Below, one piece after another: positions 21,637 to 30,805 of a stretch of 64,000 bases of DNA. The number at the start of each line of letters is the position of its first letter. Position 1 is the first letter of the stretch. Source of the DNA: Brevibacterium daeguense (GTDB taxonomy: Bacteria > Actinomycetota > Actinomycetes > Actinomycetales > Brevibacteriaceae); contig NZ_JAJTWW010000001.1 of NCBI RefSeq assembly GCF_021729135.1, positions 372,001 to 436,000 on the forward strand, written 5' to 3'. Both the position numbers and the translations under genes were made by a program. Below the pieces are notes generated by a model. That model was not told the DNA's origin. It made no database searches and saw only the letters and a program-made list of their open reading frames with translations.

Positions 21637-22959
21637 GTGAGCAGTTCGTGGAAGTCGCTGTGGAGAGAAGCCTGCGGTACGACTCTGCCGGCCTATCGGG
21701 TTCTCGTGCCGGACAGCGTTCCCGACAGCGTGATCACCACCTGGCTGGCGCGCGGCTATCGGATCTCGCCGAGCGACCCGGTGCCCGCATTCGCCTTCCC
21801 CGGGATGAGCCGCAATCTCATCAAGTCCAACTTCCTCTACCGGGCGACGACCGGTGCCGGCCTGACTGCGACCGGAATCGCGGCCCTGCCCACGGCGATG
21901 GCGACGCTGGCGACCGGCGACCTCGCGACCGGAGGCCTGGTCACGACGGGATTCTTCGGTCTGGTCACCGCGATCGGCGCCGGCTGGACCGGTCTGAAGT
22001 TCCGCCGGGACCCCAAGCGGCTGTCGAACAGGGACAAGGAGGCCGCGGCCCGTGCCCGCTGGATCACTCCGGCCGACCTGGGCTGGATCCCGGGGCTCCA
22101 GAAGGGCCAGGACACCGATGAGCAGCGGCTGTTCCACCTTGCCGTGGTCACCGCCCGCCGGATTCGGCAGACCCGCGCCTGGACTCATCCGATCCTGCAG
22201 GACCACGTGTCCCGGGTCGACCTCGATCACGCAGTCGCGTCGATCGGCGTGCGCCTGCAGGAGCTCGTCGAACTGCGCAACGAGCTCGAGAGCATCCGCG
22301 AGCCGCATACCGCAACCCGGATCGACACCTACCTGACCAAGCTCGCCAAGGCATTCCAATCCATGGCAGCGCGCGTCCTGGCGATGCACGAGTACTACGA
22401 GCACCTGCTCGACCTCGACCGGCAGCTGATGGTCCTGCACAACACGGAGAGGTCCAAGCAGCTCGGCGATCGGGTGCTCGACGTGCTGTCGCGCACCGCC
22501 GACGACGAATCGGCCGACTGGCAGTTCCGCGAACTCAACATCGAAGCCGAATCCCACGCCGACGTCATCCGGAACCTCCTCGCGGAGCTCGAGGAGACGG
22601 CCGAGGAGTTCGACGACCTGGACGATCTCGATCGACGGCTGGCGGCGGCGCAGCGGACGAGCGGACGCACCAGTCCAGGGACGAACCCGCCGCCCGCCGC
22701 CGGGGGTCACGCCGAGGCGCCCGCCGGCGGCTCATCGACCCGTCCGGCCCGGGGCGCAGGCGAGCAGGTCCCGCGTGAGCGCCGCGAGCACGAGCAGGAA
22801 CCGTTCCGGCAGGCGGAGCACGGCCGGCCGGACGACTCGTCCGGAGCCCACGACGGACCGCGGTCGATCACTGCCGGCTCCGACCCGGTGTTCGATCTCG
22901 GTGCCGAGCTGCGGCGGCAGGCGCAGGAGATCCGCAGCCGGTTCCCGCGCAACAGGTGA
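21637..22959 (+). CDS. Unknown protein with a hydrophobic hairpin, helical core and disordered tail
   Basis: No family is recognised for this 440-residue product. Residues 1-60 look globular and include an A-F-P-G-M-S-R segment. A Gly/Ala/Thr-rich hydrophobic stretch (about 70-115) could form a membrane hairpin. Residues 120-330 are strongly helical and charged, with coiled-coil character, and the last 110 residues are Pro/Gly/Arg/Glu-rich and probably disordered. The GTG start at 21637 is supported by GAGGAGGG at 21618-21625. It stands alone between gatB and the convergent def gene. The design suggests a membrane-attached scaffold, but that is inference. Confidence 0.55.
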   Translation: MSSSWKSLWREACGTTLPAYRVLVPDSVPDSVITTWLARGYRISPSDPVPAFAFPGMSRNLIKSNFLYRATTGAGLTATGIAALPTAMATLATGDLATGGLVTTGFFGLVTAIGAGWTGLKFRRDPKRLSNRDKEAAARARWITPADLGWIPGLQKGQDTDEQRLFHLAVVTARRIRQTRAWTHPILQDHVSRVDLDHAVASIGVRLQELVELRNELESIREPHTATRIDTYLTKLAKAFQSMAARVLAMHEYYEHLLDLDRQLMVLHNTERSKQLGDRVLDVLSRTADDESADWQFRELNIEAESHADVIRNLLAELEETAEEFDDLDDLDRRLAAAQRTSGRTSPGTNPPPAAGGHAEAPAGGSSTRPARGAGEQVPRERREHEQEPFRQAEHGRPDDSSGAHDGPRSITAGSDPVFDLGAELRRQAQEIRSRFPRNR

Positions 22960-22975
22960 CCGCCGACCGCCGAGG

Positions 22976-23551
22976 TCAGTGGCCGAACGGGTCCTCATCG
23001 GTTCCCGGGAGCCACGACACGCCGGGCTGATCGAGACCCAGCTCCTGCTGCTCGCGCTTCCAGCGCTTCGCCCACTTCCGGTCGAGCCTGTCCACGTAGA
23101 GGGTTCCCTGCAGATGGTCGTACTCGTGCTGCATGATGCGCGCGAACCAGCCCTCCACTGTCAGCGACACTGCGGCGCCCGTCTCATCCCTGCCGTTCAC
23201 GGTCACCCTGTGCGCCCGTTTGAGCGGGAAGTCGAGCCCCGGCACCGACAGGCAGCCCTCGGATTCGGTCTCCGGATCCGGGCGCTCGTCCGGAATCCTG
23301 GAGGCCACGAGGACAGGGTTGATGAACACGCCGCGCCGGCGGACGCCGGCGGCCTCGTCGTCGGCGTCGTAGACGTAGATCTGCCTGCCCACGCCGATCT
23401 GCGGGGCCGCCAGCCCCACTCCGTTCGACGCTGCGAGGGTCTCGAACATGTCGTCGATGAGCAGGCGCAGTTCGTCATCGAAGTCGACGACGGGTTCGGC
23501 TGCGCGGTGGAGAACGGGTTCGCCGTACACGACGATCGGATGAATGGCCAT
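22976..23551 (-). CDS. def: Peptide deformylase
   Basis: The 191-residue metalloenzyme removes the formyl group from nascent protein N termini. All three motifs are intact: G-V-G-L-A-A-P-Q-I-G (44-53), E-G-C-L-S-V-P-G (98-105) with the metal-binding Cys, and H-E-Y-D-H (142-146) with the two His ligands and catalytic Glu. The C-terminal extension is charged and rich in Trp/Lys. ATG 23551 is chosen because the protein then starts at the usual M-A-I-x-P-I; TAGAAT on the minus strand (23560-23565) lies 8 nt upstream. It is convergent with the unknown gene ending at 22959, with a 16-nt gap. Confidence 0.96.
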   Translation of the reverse strand: MAIHPIVVYGEPVLHRAAEPVVDFDDELRLLIDDMFETLAASNGVGLAAPQIGVGRQIYVYDADDEAAGVRRRGVFINPVLVASRIPDERPDPETESEGCLSVPGLDFPLKRAHRVTVNGRDETGAAVSLTVEGWFARIMQHEYDHLQGTLYVDRLDRKWAKRWKREQQELGLDQPGVSWLPGTDEDPFGH

Positions 23552-23881
23552 GGAACGCGATTCTAATCGTGGGAGCGGTCTCGTCATGTCCTCGGCCCGG
23601 TCACGGCGCCGCTGCCCAATCGGCCCGGCCCCGGCGTCCCAGCAGCCCGGCCGCGTCATCGCTGCGGGTCCTCGTGCGCACGCCCGCGGCTGCGGCCGGG
23701 CGGGAACTGGAATAATGGCGATGTGACTGCAGTTGCACGCATCACAGGCCCGATTTCCAGTCGGGCGTCCAACAGCTGAAGCCATTGGCTGGTGTGTGAG
23801 CGAAGAGCCCGGTGCCGAGGAGCCATCCTGCTCTGCGCGACTGACGACCGTATTCACCCGTGCGAATCGAAAGGACACGCC
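23552..23881. other. 330-nt spacer between def and cysK: promoters and a probable cysK leader
   Basis: The def -10 (23560-23565, minus strand) lies at the left end. An AT-rich patch near 23708-23716 could be a cysK -10. A small hairpin follows (GCCCGA 23748-23753 with TCGGGC 23761-23766). The cysK frame is open from a GTG at 23792 and would add a 30-residue extension with four Cys. I see no convincing independent gene. Confidence 0.45.
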
Positions 23882-24811
23882 TTGAAGATCTACAACAACA
23901 TCTCCGAGCTGGTCGGAGGCACTCCGCTCATCAGGCTCAACGCAGCCAGTGAGCGCACCGGGGCAGAGATCGTCGGCAAACTCGAGTTCTACAGCCCTGC
24001 GAGCTCGGTCAAGGACCGGATCGGCGTGGCGATGATCGATGCCGCTGAGGCCGACGGCGCGCTCAAGCCGGGCGGCACCATCGTGGAGGCCACCTCCGGC
24101 AACACCGGAATCGCCCTGGCGATGGTCGGTGCCTCGCGCGGCTACCGAGTCGTGCTCACCATGCCGGAGTCGATGTCCAAGGAGCGCCGCGCGCTGCTGC
24201 GCGCCTTCGGAGCCGAGCTCGTCCTCACCCCCAAAGCCGAGGGAATGAAGGGCGCGGTCTCCAAGGCCGAAGAGCTCGGCGCGGAGGACGGCGCCGTGCT
24301 GGTGCGGCAGTTCAGCAACCCTGCGAACCCGAAGATCCACCGGGAGACCACCGGTGAGGAGATCCTCGCCGACACCGACGGGCAGGTCGACGTCTTCGTC
24401 TCCGGCATCGGCACGGGCGGCACCATCACCGGTGCGGGCCGGCTGCTCAAGGAGAAGAACCCGAATGTCCATATCGTCGCCGTCGAGCCCGAGGCGTCCC
24501 CGCTCCTGAGCAAGGGCGAGGCCGGAGGGCACATGATCCAGGGAATCGGGGCCAACTTCGTCCCGGAGGTCCTCGACACCGACATCTACGACGAGGTCCA
24601 GGCGGTCTCCAACGACGACTCCTTCGCCAAGGCCCGCCAAGTCGCTCGCGAGGAGGGCCTGCTCGTGGGCATCTCCTCCGGTGCGGCCGTCGCGGCAGCC
24701 GAGCGAGTGGCGTCCCGGCCGGAGTTCCAGGGCAAGCGAGTGGTCGTCATCATCCCGAGCTTCGGCGAGCGCTACCTGTCGACGCCGCTGTTCGCCGAGT
24801 ACATGGACTGA
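23882..24811 (+). CDS. cysK: Cysteine synthase (O-acetylserine sulfhydrylase)
   Basis: A PLP enzyme of 309 residues that makes cysteine from O-acetylserine and sulfide. The PLP lysine is in S-S-V-K-D-R near residue 43. The T-S-G-N-T-G loop binds the substrate carboxylate, and G-T-G-G-T-I-T-G holds the cofactor phosphate. The start is TTG at 23882, since GAAAGGA (23869-23875) is 6 nt upstream and the product then begins with the family's usual M-K-I-Y-N-N. cysE follows 5 nt after the stop, so the two enzymes are made together and probably assemble as the cysteine synthase complex. Confidence 0.95.
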   Translation: MKIYNNISELVGGTPLIRLNAASERTGAEIVGKLEFYSPASSVKDRIGVAMIDAAEADGALKPGGTIVEATSGNTGIALAMVGASRGYRVVLTMPESMSKERRALLRAFGAELVLTPKAEGMKGAVSKAEELGAEDGAVLVRQFSNPANPKIHRETTGEEILADTDGQVDVFVSGIGTGGTITGAGRLLKEKNPNVHIVAVEPEASPLLSKGEAGGHMIQGIGANFVPEVLDTDIYDEVQAVSNDDSFAKARQVAREEGLLVGISSGAAVAAAERVASRPEFQGKRVVVIIPSFGERYLSTPLFAEYMD

Positions 24812-24816
24812 GCTGG

Positions 24817-25464
24817 ATGTCGATCATCAAGAAGCTGGCCGCAGGAGCGGCGGTGGGGCTGACTGCGTACGTGGCGAGCCGTCCCGATGTGCGGGAGCGA
24901 CTGCGGGAGGACCTCGACACGGCACGTCTTCGCGATCCGGCCGTGCAGAACGATCTCGTGACGCTCGTGAGCTACCCGGGACTGCACGCGATCTGGGCGC
25001 ACCGCGGACTGCACAGACTGTGGCAGCACCGCGCGGGCAGGATTCCGGCTCGACTGCTGTCCCAGGCGGTGAGGGCCGTGACCGGCGTCGAGATCCATCC
25101 CGGAGCGAAGATCGGACGACGATTCTTCATCGATCACGCCGACGGAATCGTGATCGGGGAGACCGCGGAGATCGGCGACGACGTCATGCTCTACCACCAG
25201 GTGACGCTCGGCGGCACCTCCATGGAGCACGAGAAGAGGCATCCCACACTCGGCAACGACGTGCTCGTCGGCGCCGGGGCCAAGATCCTGGGACCGGTGA
25301 ACGTCGGCAGCGGTTCCTCGATCGGCGCCAATGCCGTCGTGATCAAGGACGTGCCGGAGCAATCGATCGCGGTCGGGATTCCAGCCGTCGTCAAGCGCCC
25401 GAAGGGTGTGGAGCATCCGCACCACGGTGAGTACGAACTCGTCGATCCGGCGATCTGGATCTGA
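24817..25464 (+). CDS. cysE: Serine O-acetyltransferase
   Basis: The 215-residue left-handed beta-helix enzyme acetylates serine with acetyl-CoA, the first step to cysteine. Hexapeptide repeats run from about residue 90 to 195, with the conserved H-P-G-A-K-I-G and catalytic-loop D-H-A-D-G-I-V-I-G-E-T. The protein is of the short class and has an unusual hydrophobic, Ala/Gly-rich N terminus (5-23). It ends in a hydrophobic W-I, consistent with the C-terminal Ile that docks into the CysK active site in the cysteine synthase complex. It is co-transcribed with cysK and followed by a strong hairpin. Confidence 0.94.
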   Translation: MSIIKKLAAGAAVGLTAYVASRPDVRERLREDLDTARLRDPAVQNDLVTLVSYPGLHAIWAHRGLHRLWQHRAGRIPARLLSQAVRAVTGVEIHPGAKIGRRFFIDHADGIVIGETAEIGDDVMLYHQVTLGGTSMEHEKRHPTLGNDVLVGAGAKILGPVNVGSGSSIGANAVVIKDVPEQSIAVGIPAVVKRPKGVEHPHHGEYELVDPAIWI

Positions 25465-25527
25465 CCCGATCTGCCGCGTGCCCGCGGGACCCGAACCTCC
25501 GTGCGCAGGTGGGCATTCTGCTGAGAC

Positions 25528-25555
25528 GCGGGGCCGACGAATCTGTCGGTCCCGC
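25528..25555. terminator. Terminator-like hairpin after cysE
   Basis: An 11-bp stem with one G-T wobble (25528-25538 with 25545-25555) and a 6-nt loop is followed by a weakly T-rich stretch. It closes the cysK-cysE unit. Confidence 0.55.
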
Positions 25556-25640
25556 ATTCTCGTTTCCGCGGCAGGGACCAGATCCGCAACCCTGCGCATG
25601 CCTGCGCCCGGCGCCGGGGAATAACTCCGCCATCCTCCAT

Positions 25641-25663
25641 GTTAAACTTTTAACCAATTAGTT
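25641..25663. promoter_or_regulatory. Palindromic, AT-rich operator of the monooxygenase-FMN reductase-MarR operon
   Basis: Two overlapping palindromes stand out as an AT island: GTTAAA-CT-TTTAAC (25641-25654, perfect) and AACCAATTAGTT (25652-25663, one mismatched pair). They end 27 nt before the first start codon. The operon's third gene is a MarR regulator, which makes autoregulation through this site likely. Confidence 0.6.
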
Positions 25664-25690
25664 CAGGTTTCAACATAGAGGAGAGAATTC

Positions 25691-26854
25691 GTGGAAATCG
25701 GAATCTTCACCATCGGCGACGTCACCGAGGACCCGACCACCGGCTCGACGCCGTCGGAGCACGAGCGCATCAAGGCGACCCTTGAGATCGCCAAGAAGGC
25801 CGAGGAGGTCGGATTCGACGTCTTCGCGACCGGTGAGCACCACAACCCGCCGTTCGTGGCGCCGGCCAACCCACCGGTCCTGCTGGCCAACATCGCCGCC
25901 CGGACCACCAGGCTGCGCCTGTCGACCGCCACCACGCTGATCACCACCAATGATCCCGTCCGGCTGGCCGAGGACTACTCGTACCTGCAGCATCTGTCGG
26001 ACGGGCGCGTTTCCCTGATGATGGGCCGCGGCAACACCGGGCCGGTCTACCCCTGGTTCGGCAAGGACATCCGCCAGGGCATCCCACTGGCGATCGAGAA
26101 CTACAACCTGCTCCACCGACTGTGGCGCGAGAAGAACGTCGACTGGGAGGGCAACTTCCGGACCCCGCTCACCGGGTTCACGGTCACGCCGTTCCCGCTC
26201 GACGACGTACCCCCGTTCGTGTGGCACGGTTCGATCCGCAGCCCGGAGATCGCCGAGCAGGCCGCCTACTACGGGGACGGCTTCTTCCACAACAACATCT
26301 TCTGGCCGGCCTCCCACACCGCGCGCATGATCAAGCTGTATCGCCAGCGGTACGAGTACTACGGCCACGGCCGCGCCGACCAGGCCTTCGTCGGACTCGG
26401 CGGTCAGGTCTTCATGGCCAAGAACTCCCAGGACGCGGTGCGCTCCTTCCGCCCGTACTTCGACAACGCCCCCGTCTACGGCCACGGTCCGTCGCTGGAG
26501 GACTTCACCGCGCAGACCCCGCTGACGGTCGGCAGCCCGCAGCAGGTCATCGAGCGGTATCTGTCGATGCGGGACTGGGCCGGCGACTTCCAGCGCCTGC
26601 TGTTCCTCGTCGACCACGCCGGTCTGCCGACCACGACTGTGCTCGAGCAGATGGATCTGCTGGCGGAGGAGGTCGTGCCCGTGATCCGCAAGGAGATGGA
26701 CGCCCAGCGGCCCGCCGATGTGCCGGACGCCCCGACCCACGAGTGGCTCGTCGCACGACACCGCGCCGGCCAGGATCCGGTGGCCGGCGGCACCGAGGAT
26801 TCGAAGGCCTACCAGGACCGCACCGAGCGCGCAGTGCGAGAGGAGGCTCGCTGA
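25691..26854 (+). CDS. LLM-class flavin-dependent oxidoreductase (CE1758-type)
   Basis: A luciferase-like monooxygenase of 387 residues, TIM-barrel type, using reduced FMN. The sequence shows the early F-D-V-F-A-T-G-E-H-H active-site strand, T-A-T-T-L-I-T-T-N-D-P-V-R-L-A-E-D-Y and G-R-V-S-L-M-M-G-R-G-N, all typical of the family. The substrate is unknown. The start is GTG at 25691 with AGAGGAGAG at 25677-25685. The stop overlaps the FMN reductase start, so the reductase that makes FMNH2 is produced alongside its user. This pair followed by MarR is a common actinobacterial cassette, probably for oxidising a small toxic or aromatic compound. Confidence 0.88.
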   Translation: MEIGIFTIGDVTEDPTTGSTPSEHERIKATLEIAKKAEEVGFDVFATGEHHNPPFVAPANPPVLLANIAARTTRLRLSTATTLITTNDPVRLAEDYSYLQHLSDGRVSLMMGRGNTGPVYPWFGKDIRQGIPLAIENYNLLHRLWREKNVDWEGNFRTPLTGFTVTPFPLDDVPPFVWHGSIRSPEIAEQAAYYGDGFFHNNIFWPASHTARMIKLYRQRYEYYGHGRADQAFVGLGGQVFMAKNSQDAVRSFRPYFDNAPVYGHGPSLEDFTAQTPLTVGSPQQVIERYLSMRDWAGDFQRLLFLVDHAGLPTTTVLEQMDLLAEEVVPVIRKEMDAQRPADVPDAPTHEWLVARHRAGQDPVAGGTEDSKAYQDRTERAVREEAR

Positions 26855-27471
26855 TGCACACCATCGTTGCAATCTCCGGAGGCGTCGGAAGTCCTTCGAG
26901 CTCGACCAAACTCGCTGATCGCATCCTCGGCGCCGTCCGCGACCAGCTGCAGCTGACCGGGGTCCCGGCTCAGGTCGAGGTCATCGAGCTGCGACCGCTG
27001 GCCCACGATCTCGTCGACATGACGCTGACCGGGATCGCCTCGGAGGCCCTGGGCGAGGTCTTCGACACGGTGCAGCAGGCCCACGGCGTCGTCGTGGTCA
27101 CACCGGTCTACAACGCTGCCCCGCTGGGTCTGCTGTCGCTGTTCTGGCAGCTGTTCCCCGATGCCGGACTGCGCGGGATCCCGGTGCTGCTCGCCGCCAC
27201 CGGCGGCACCGCCCGCCACTCGCTGGCTCTCGACGGTCAGCTGCGACCGCTCATCACCTACCTCAAGGGGTTGGCGCTGCCGACCACGGTGTTCGCTGCG
27301 ACCGATGACTGGGGATCCCCCGAGGCGGTCTCCGGACTCGGCTCCCGGATCGCCGTCGCTGCCGAGGAGCTCGCGCGGCTCGTCGCGGCTCAGCCGGCCG
27401 AGACCCGAGATGTGTTCGACGATCTCGACCCGGAAGGGGTGACTCCCTTTGACCAGCTCCTCGGCGGCTGA
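26854..27471 (+). CDS. NAD(P)H-dependent FMN reductase (CE1759-type)
   Basis: The 205-residue flavodoxin-like protein should supply reduced FMN to the monooxygenase encoded just upstream. The FMN phosphate loop is near the N terminus (S-G-G-V-G-S-P-S-S-S-T, residues 8-18), and T-P-V-Y-N-A-A-P at about 84-91 cradles the isoalloxazine ring. The ATG shares one base with the preceding stop (TGATG). The 3' end overlaps the MarR gene by 23 nt, so the three genes form one tightly coupled operon. Confidence 0.88.
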   Translation: MHTIVAISGGVGSPSSSTKLADRILGAVRDQLQLTGVPAQVEVIELRPLAHDLVDMTLTGIASEALGEVFDTVQQAHGVVVVTPVYNAAPLGLLSLFWQLFPDAGLRGIPVLLAATGGTARHSLALDGQLRPLITYLKGLALPTTVFAATDDWGSPEAVSGLGSRIAVAAEELARLVAAQPAETRDVFDDLDPEGVTPFDQLLGG

Positions 27472-27940
27472 GGCAGGGGAGGCAGTCGGCCGCCTCAACC
27501 TGCTGGCGGACTCCCTCGTGCTCGATGCCTGGCGCGAGTACTTCGAGACGGCGCAGCGACTCACCACCCGGCTGGACGCGGAGCTAAAATCCGGTACCGG
27601 TCTGAGCTTGAGCGACTACAACCTGCTGCTGGTGCTCGTCGAGGCGCCGAACCGGACTCTGCGGATGAGCGTGCTCGCCGACCGCCTGGTGTTCTCCGCT
27701 CCCCGCCTGAACTACCGGATCGGAGTGCTCGAGGAGAAGGGATGGGTCGTCAAGAGCGCCAGTCCCGACGATCGCCGGGCGCATCTGGTGACGCTCACCG
27801 ATGAGGGCTTCCGGAGATTCCTCGGCGCCGGCAGAGTTCACCGGGCACACATCGAGAAGTTCTTCGAGTCGGCGCTGCAGCCCGGCGATGCCGAGCACAT
27901 CCTGCGGATCTCCGCGGCGATCGACAGCAATCTGGGCTGA
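27449..27940 (+). CDS. MarR-family transcriptional regulator
   Basis: A winged-helix regulator of 163 residues. The DNA-binding core runs from about 55 to 125, with M-S-V-L-A-D-R-L in the first helix, the recognition-helix region P-R-L-N-Y-R-I-G-V-L-E-E-K-G-W-V and the wing S-P-D-D-R-R-A-H-L-V-T-L-T-D-E-G. The flanking helices should form the dimer. The TTG start at 27449 has GGAAGGGG at 27431-27438 and overlaps the reductase gene. It probably represses its own operon through the palindromes at 25641-25663 and is released by a ligand related to the monooxygenase substrate; this is inferred from gene order. Confidence 0.88.
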   Translation: MTSSSAAEAGEAVGRLNLLADSLVLDAWREYFETAQRLTTRLDAELKSGTGLSLSDYNLLLVLVEAPNRTLRMSVLADRLVFSAPRLNYRIGVLEEKGWVVKSASPDDRRAHLVTLTDEGFRRFLGAGRVHRAHIEKFFESALQPGDAEHILRISAAIDSNLG

Positions 27941-27969
27941 GCTGCCGCGCGGTCTGCCACAATGAGCCC

Positions 27970-28920
27970 ATGGCCACTCTCGACATCCGCACCATCGCAT
28001 TCCCGGACGCAGAGCTCATGGGCAACGTCGATGCCCGCATTCCGGACCACCAGCACCCGGACCTGAGATTCGTGGTGTGGTCGGCCGAGCGGCGGGACCC
28101 CTCGATCAGCGCGGAATCCATCGACGCCATCGTGCTGCCCTACCTGAACCCCGGGCCCACCGCGGCGCTGCTCGACGGGCTGCCCGAGCTCAAGCTCGTG
28201 CAGCTGCAGTCCACCGGGTACGACGTCGTCGCCGACCGGCTGGACTCGGTGAAGGTGGCCACCGCCTCGGGAGTCCACGCGGCCGCGACCGCGGAGCTGG
28301 CCATCGCGCTGGTGCTGGCCAGCCTGCGCGGCATCGACGATGCCGCCCGCGACATGGTGTCGCGGAACTGGAACCACCAGCGTCGGCGGTCGCTCGCGGA
28401 CCGGCGGGTGCTGCTCGTCGGGGTGGGCGGGATCGGGCAGGAGATCGCCAAGCGGCTGCTGCCGTTCGACGTCGAGCTCACCCGGGTGGGCACCCGTTCG
28501 CGCACCGACGACCTCGGCCGGGTGCACGGGACGGACGAGCTGCCCTCGCTGCTCAGGCACGCGGAGGTCGTCATCGTCATCACGCCGCTGACCGATGAGA
28601 CCCACCACCTCGTCGACAGGGACTTCCTCGCCCAGCTGCCGGACAATGCCCTGGTCGTCAACGTCGCCCGGGGACAGGTCGTCGACACCGACGCCCTCGT
28701 CGACGAGCTGCAGACCGGCCGCCTGCATGCGGCGCTCGACGTCGTCGACCCGGAGCCGCTGCCGCCCACCCACCCACTGTGGGGAACCCCCAACACCCTG
28801 CTGACCCCGCACGTGGGCGGTGACACGACCGGCTTCACTCCCCGGATCGAGGCCCTGCTGGCCGAGCAGATGCTGCGCATCCAGAACGGCCAGCCGCTGC
28901 TCAACCTCGTGGAGGAGTGA
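27970..28920 (+). CDS. D-2-hydroxyacid dehydrogenase family protein
   Basis: The 316-residue NAD(P)-dependent oxidoreductase has the nucleotide-binding G-V-G-G-I-G-Q near residues 153-159. The catalytic Arg is in N-V-A-R-G, the Glu in D-P-E-P-L and the His in T-P-H-V-G, so it should be active. The substrate may be a 2-ketoacid such as glyoxylate, hydroxypyruvate or a branched-chain ketoacid; sequence does not decide. The ATG at 27970 follows CACAAT (27958-27963) by 6 nt, indicating its own leaderless promoter, separate from the MarR operon. Confidence 0.88.
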   Translation: MATLDIRTIAFPDAELMGNVDARIPDHQHPDLRFVVWSAERRDPSISAESIDAIVLPYLNPGPTAALLDGLPELKLVQLQSTGYDVVADRLDSVKVATASGVHAAATAELAIALVLASLRGIDDAARDMVSRNWNHQRRRSLADRRVLLVGVGGIGQEIAKRLLPFDVELTRVGTRSRTDDLGRVHGTDELPSLLRHAEVVIVITPLTDETHHLVDRDFLAQLPDNALVVNVARGQVVDTDALVDELQTGRLHAALDVVDPEPLPPTHPLWGTPNTLLTPHVGGDTTGFTPRIEALLAEQMLRIQNGQPLLNLVEE

Positions 28921-28985
28921 GCGGCTTCGCGTCCACCATGCGATGTCGCGAGGACAAAAGGAGAAGCCGGTTCTAGACTGCACCC

Positions 28986-30701
28986 ATGAGCGCAGAATCA
29001 GATGTCAAGCCAGGTGTGGATATCAAGCCGCGGTCCCGCGATGTGACCGACGGCCTGGAGAAGGCGGCGGCACGCGGAATGCTGCGGGCCGTCGGAATGG
29101 GCGACGACGACTGGGTCAAGCCCCAGATCGGCGTCGCGTCCTCGTGGAACGAGATCACCCCGTGCAACCTGACGCTGGACAAGCTCGCCGGTTTCGCCAA
29201 GGAGGGCGTGCACGAGGCCGGCGGCTACCCGCTTGAGTTCGGCACCATCTCGGTGTCCGACGGCATCTCCATGGGTCACGAGGGCATGCACTACTCCCTG
29301 GTCTCGCGTGAGATCATCACCGACTCCGTCGAGACCGTGATGAATGCCGAGCGGCTCGACGGCTCGGTGCTGCTGGCCGGCTGCGACAAGTCGATCCCCG
29401 GCATGCTCATGGCCGCCGCCCGCCTGGACCTGTCCAGTGTGTTCCTCTACAACGGCTCGATCATGCCCGGCACCGCCAAGCTGTCGGACGGCACCGAGAA
29501 GGAAGTCACCCTGATCGACGCCTTCGAGGCGGTCGGCGCCTGCCGCGCCGGCAAGATGTCCGAAGCCGACGTCGACGCCATCGAGCGCGCAGTCTGTCCG
29601 GGCGAGGGCGCCTGCGGCGGCATGTACACCGCCAACACCATGGCCTCGGCCGCCGAGGCGATGGGCATGTCCCTGCCCGGCTCGGCCGCCCCGCCGGCTA
29701 TCCACCGCAACCGGACCCAGTTCGCGCGGAAGTCCGGTGAAGCAGTGGTCGACCTCCTCAAGCAGGGGATCACCGCCCGCGACATCATCACCCGCGAGTC
29801 GCTGCTCAATGCGATCGCCGTGGTCATGGCCTTCGGCGGCTCCACCAACGCAGTGCTCCACCTCATGGCGATCGCACACGAGGCGGAGGTCGAGCTCAGC
29901 CTGGACGACTTCAACGAGGTCGGCGACAAGGTGCCGCACCTGGGCAACCTCAAGCCCTTCGGGCAGTACGTCATGAATGACGTCTTCAAGATCGGCGGCG
30001 TGCCGGTGATCATGAAGGCGCTGCTGGACGCGGGGCTGCTCAACGGCGACTGCATGACCGTGACGGGCAAGACCGTCGCGGAGAACCTCGCGAACATCAA
30101 CCCGCCGGATCCCGACGGCAAGATCCTGCGCGCGCTCGACAACCCGATCCACGCCACCGGCGGACTCACCGTGCTGCACGGCTCGCTGGCCCCCGAGGGT
30201 GCGGTCGTGAAGTCGGCGGGCTTCGACGCGGACGTCTTCGAGGGCACCGCTCGGGTGTTCGACCAGGAGCAGCCGGCGATGGATGCCGTGCTGGGCGGTG
30301 AGCTCAAGGCCGGCGACGTCGTCATCATCCGCTACGAAGGGCCGAAGGGCGGACCGGGCATGCGCGAGATGCTCGCCATCACCGGTGCGATCAAGGGCGC
30401 CGGGATCGGCAAGGACGTTCTCCTCATCACCGACGGCCGGTTCTCCGGCGGCTCGACCGGGCTGTGCATCGGTCACGTGGCGCCCGAGGCGGTCGACGGC
30501 GGTCCGATCGCGCTCGTCGAGGACGGCGACCCGATCAAGGTCGACATCGCCGGCCGCTCGATCGACCTGCTCGTCGACGAGGCGGTGCTCGCGGAGCGGA
30601 AGAAGAACTGGACCATCCCGGAGAACCACCGGCTCAAGGGCACGCTCGGCAAGTACGCCAAGCTCGTCCAGTCGGCGGCCAAGGGAGCGGTGTGCTTCTG
30701 A
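28986..30701 (+). CDS. ilvD: Dihydroxy-acid dehydratase
   Basis: This 571-residue iron-sulfur enzyme dehydrates 2,3-dihydroxy-isovalerate and -3-methylvalerate to the ketoacids that become valine and isoleucine. The likely cluster cysteines are C60 (in T-P-C-N), C133 (A-G-C-D-K-S) and C204 (A-V-C-P-G-E-G). The [18 protein letters not shown] block is near the C terminus. Length is normal. The ATG at 28986 follows TAGACT (28974-28979) by exactly 6 nt and has no usable Shine-Dalgarno sequence, so the message is probably leaderless. It is followed by a long hairpin. Confidence 0.97.
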   Translation: MSAESDVKPGVDIKPRSRDVTDGLEKAAARGMLRAVGMGDDDWVKPQIGVASSWNEITPCNLTLDKLAGFAKEGVHEAGGYPLEFGTISVSDGISMGHEGMHYSLVSREIITDSVETVMNAERLDGSVLLAGCDKSIPGMLMAAARLDLSSVFLYNGSIMPGTAKLSDGTEKEVTLIDAFEAVGACRAGKMSEADVDAIERAVCPGEGACGGMYTANTMASAAEAMGMSLPGSAAPPAIHRNRTQFARKSGEAVVDLLKQGITARDIITRESLLNAIAVVMAFGGSTNAVLHLMAIAHEAEVELSLDDFNEVGDKVPHLGNLKPFGQYVMNDVFKIGGVPVIMKALLDAGLLNGDCMTVTGKTVAENLANINPPDPDGKILRALDNPIHATGGLTVLHGSLAPEGAVVKSAGFDADVFEGTARVFDQEQPAMDAVLGGELKAGDVVIIRYEGPKGGPGMREMLAITGAIKGAGIGKDVLLITDGRFSGGSTGLCIGHVAPEAVDGGPIALVEDGDPIKVDIAGRSIDLLVDEAVLAERKKNWTIPENHRLKGTLGKYAKLVQSAAKGAVCF

Positions 30702-30741
30702 GCCGCTGACCGAGTCGAGCGCAGGGAACAGCGCATGAACC

Positions 30742-30786
30742 GGCAGGATCCCGGGGACCGTGGACGCACGGACCCGGGATCCTGCC
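30742..30786. terminator. Strong hairpin after ilvD
   Basis: A perfect 14-bp stem (30742-30755 with 30773-30786) encloses a 17-nt loop that can form a further 4-bp stem (CCGT 30758-30761 with ACGG 30768-30771). No T-run follows. Confidence 0.65.
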
Positions 30787-30805
30787 CGCTCGAGCGGGAC
30801 CGCCC

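Noticed and set aside
23792..23881. cysK starting at the upstream GTG
   Set aside because: The family begins at M-K-I-Y-N-N, and the GAAAGGA site at 23869-23875 fits the TTG at 23882; the extension is kept only as a low-interest finding.
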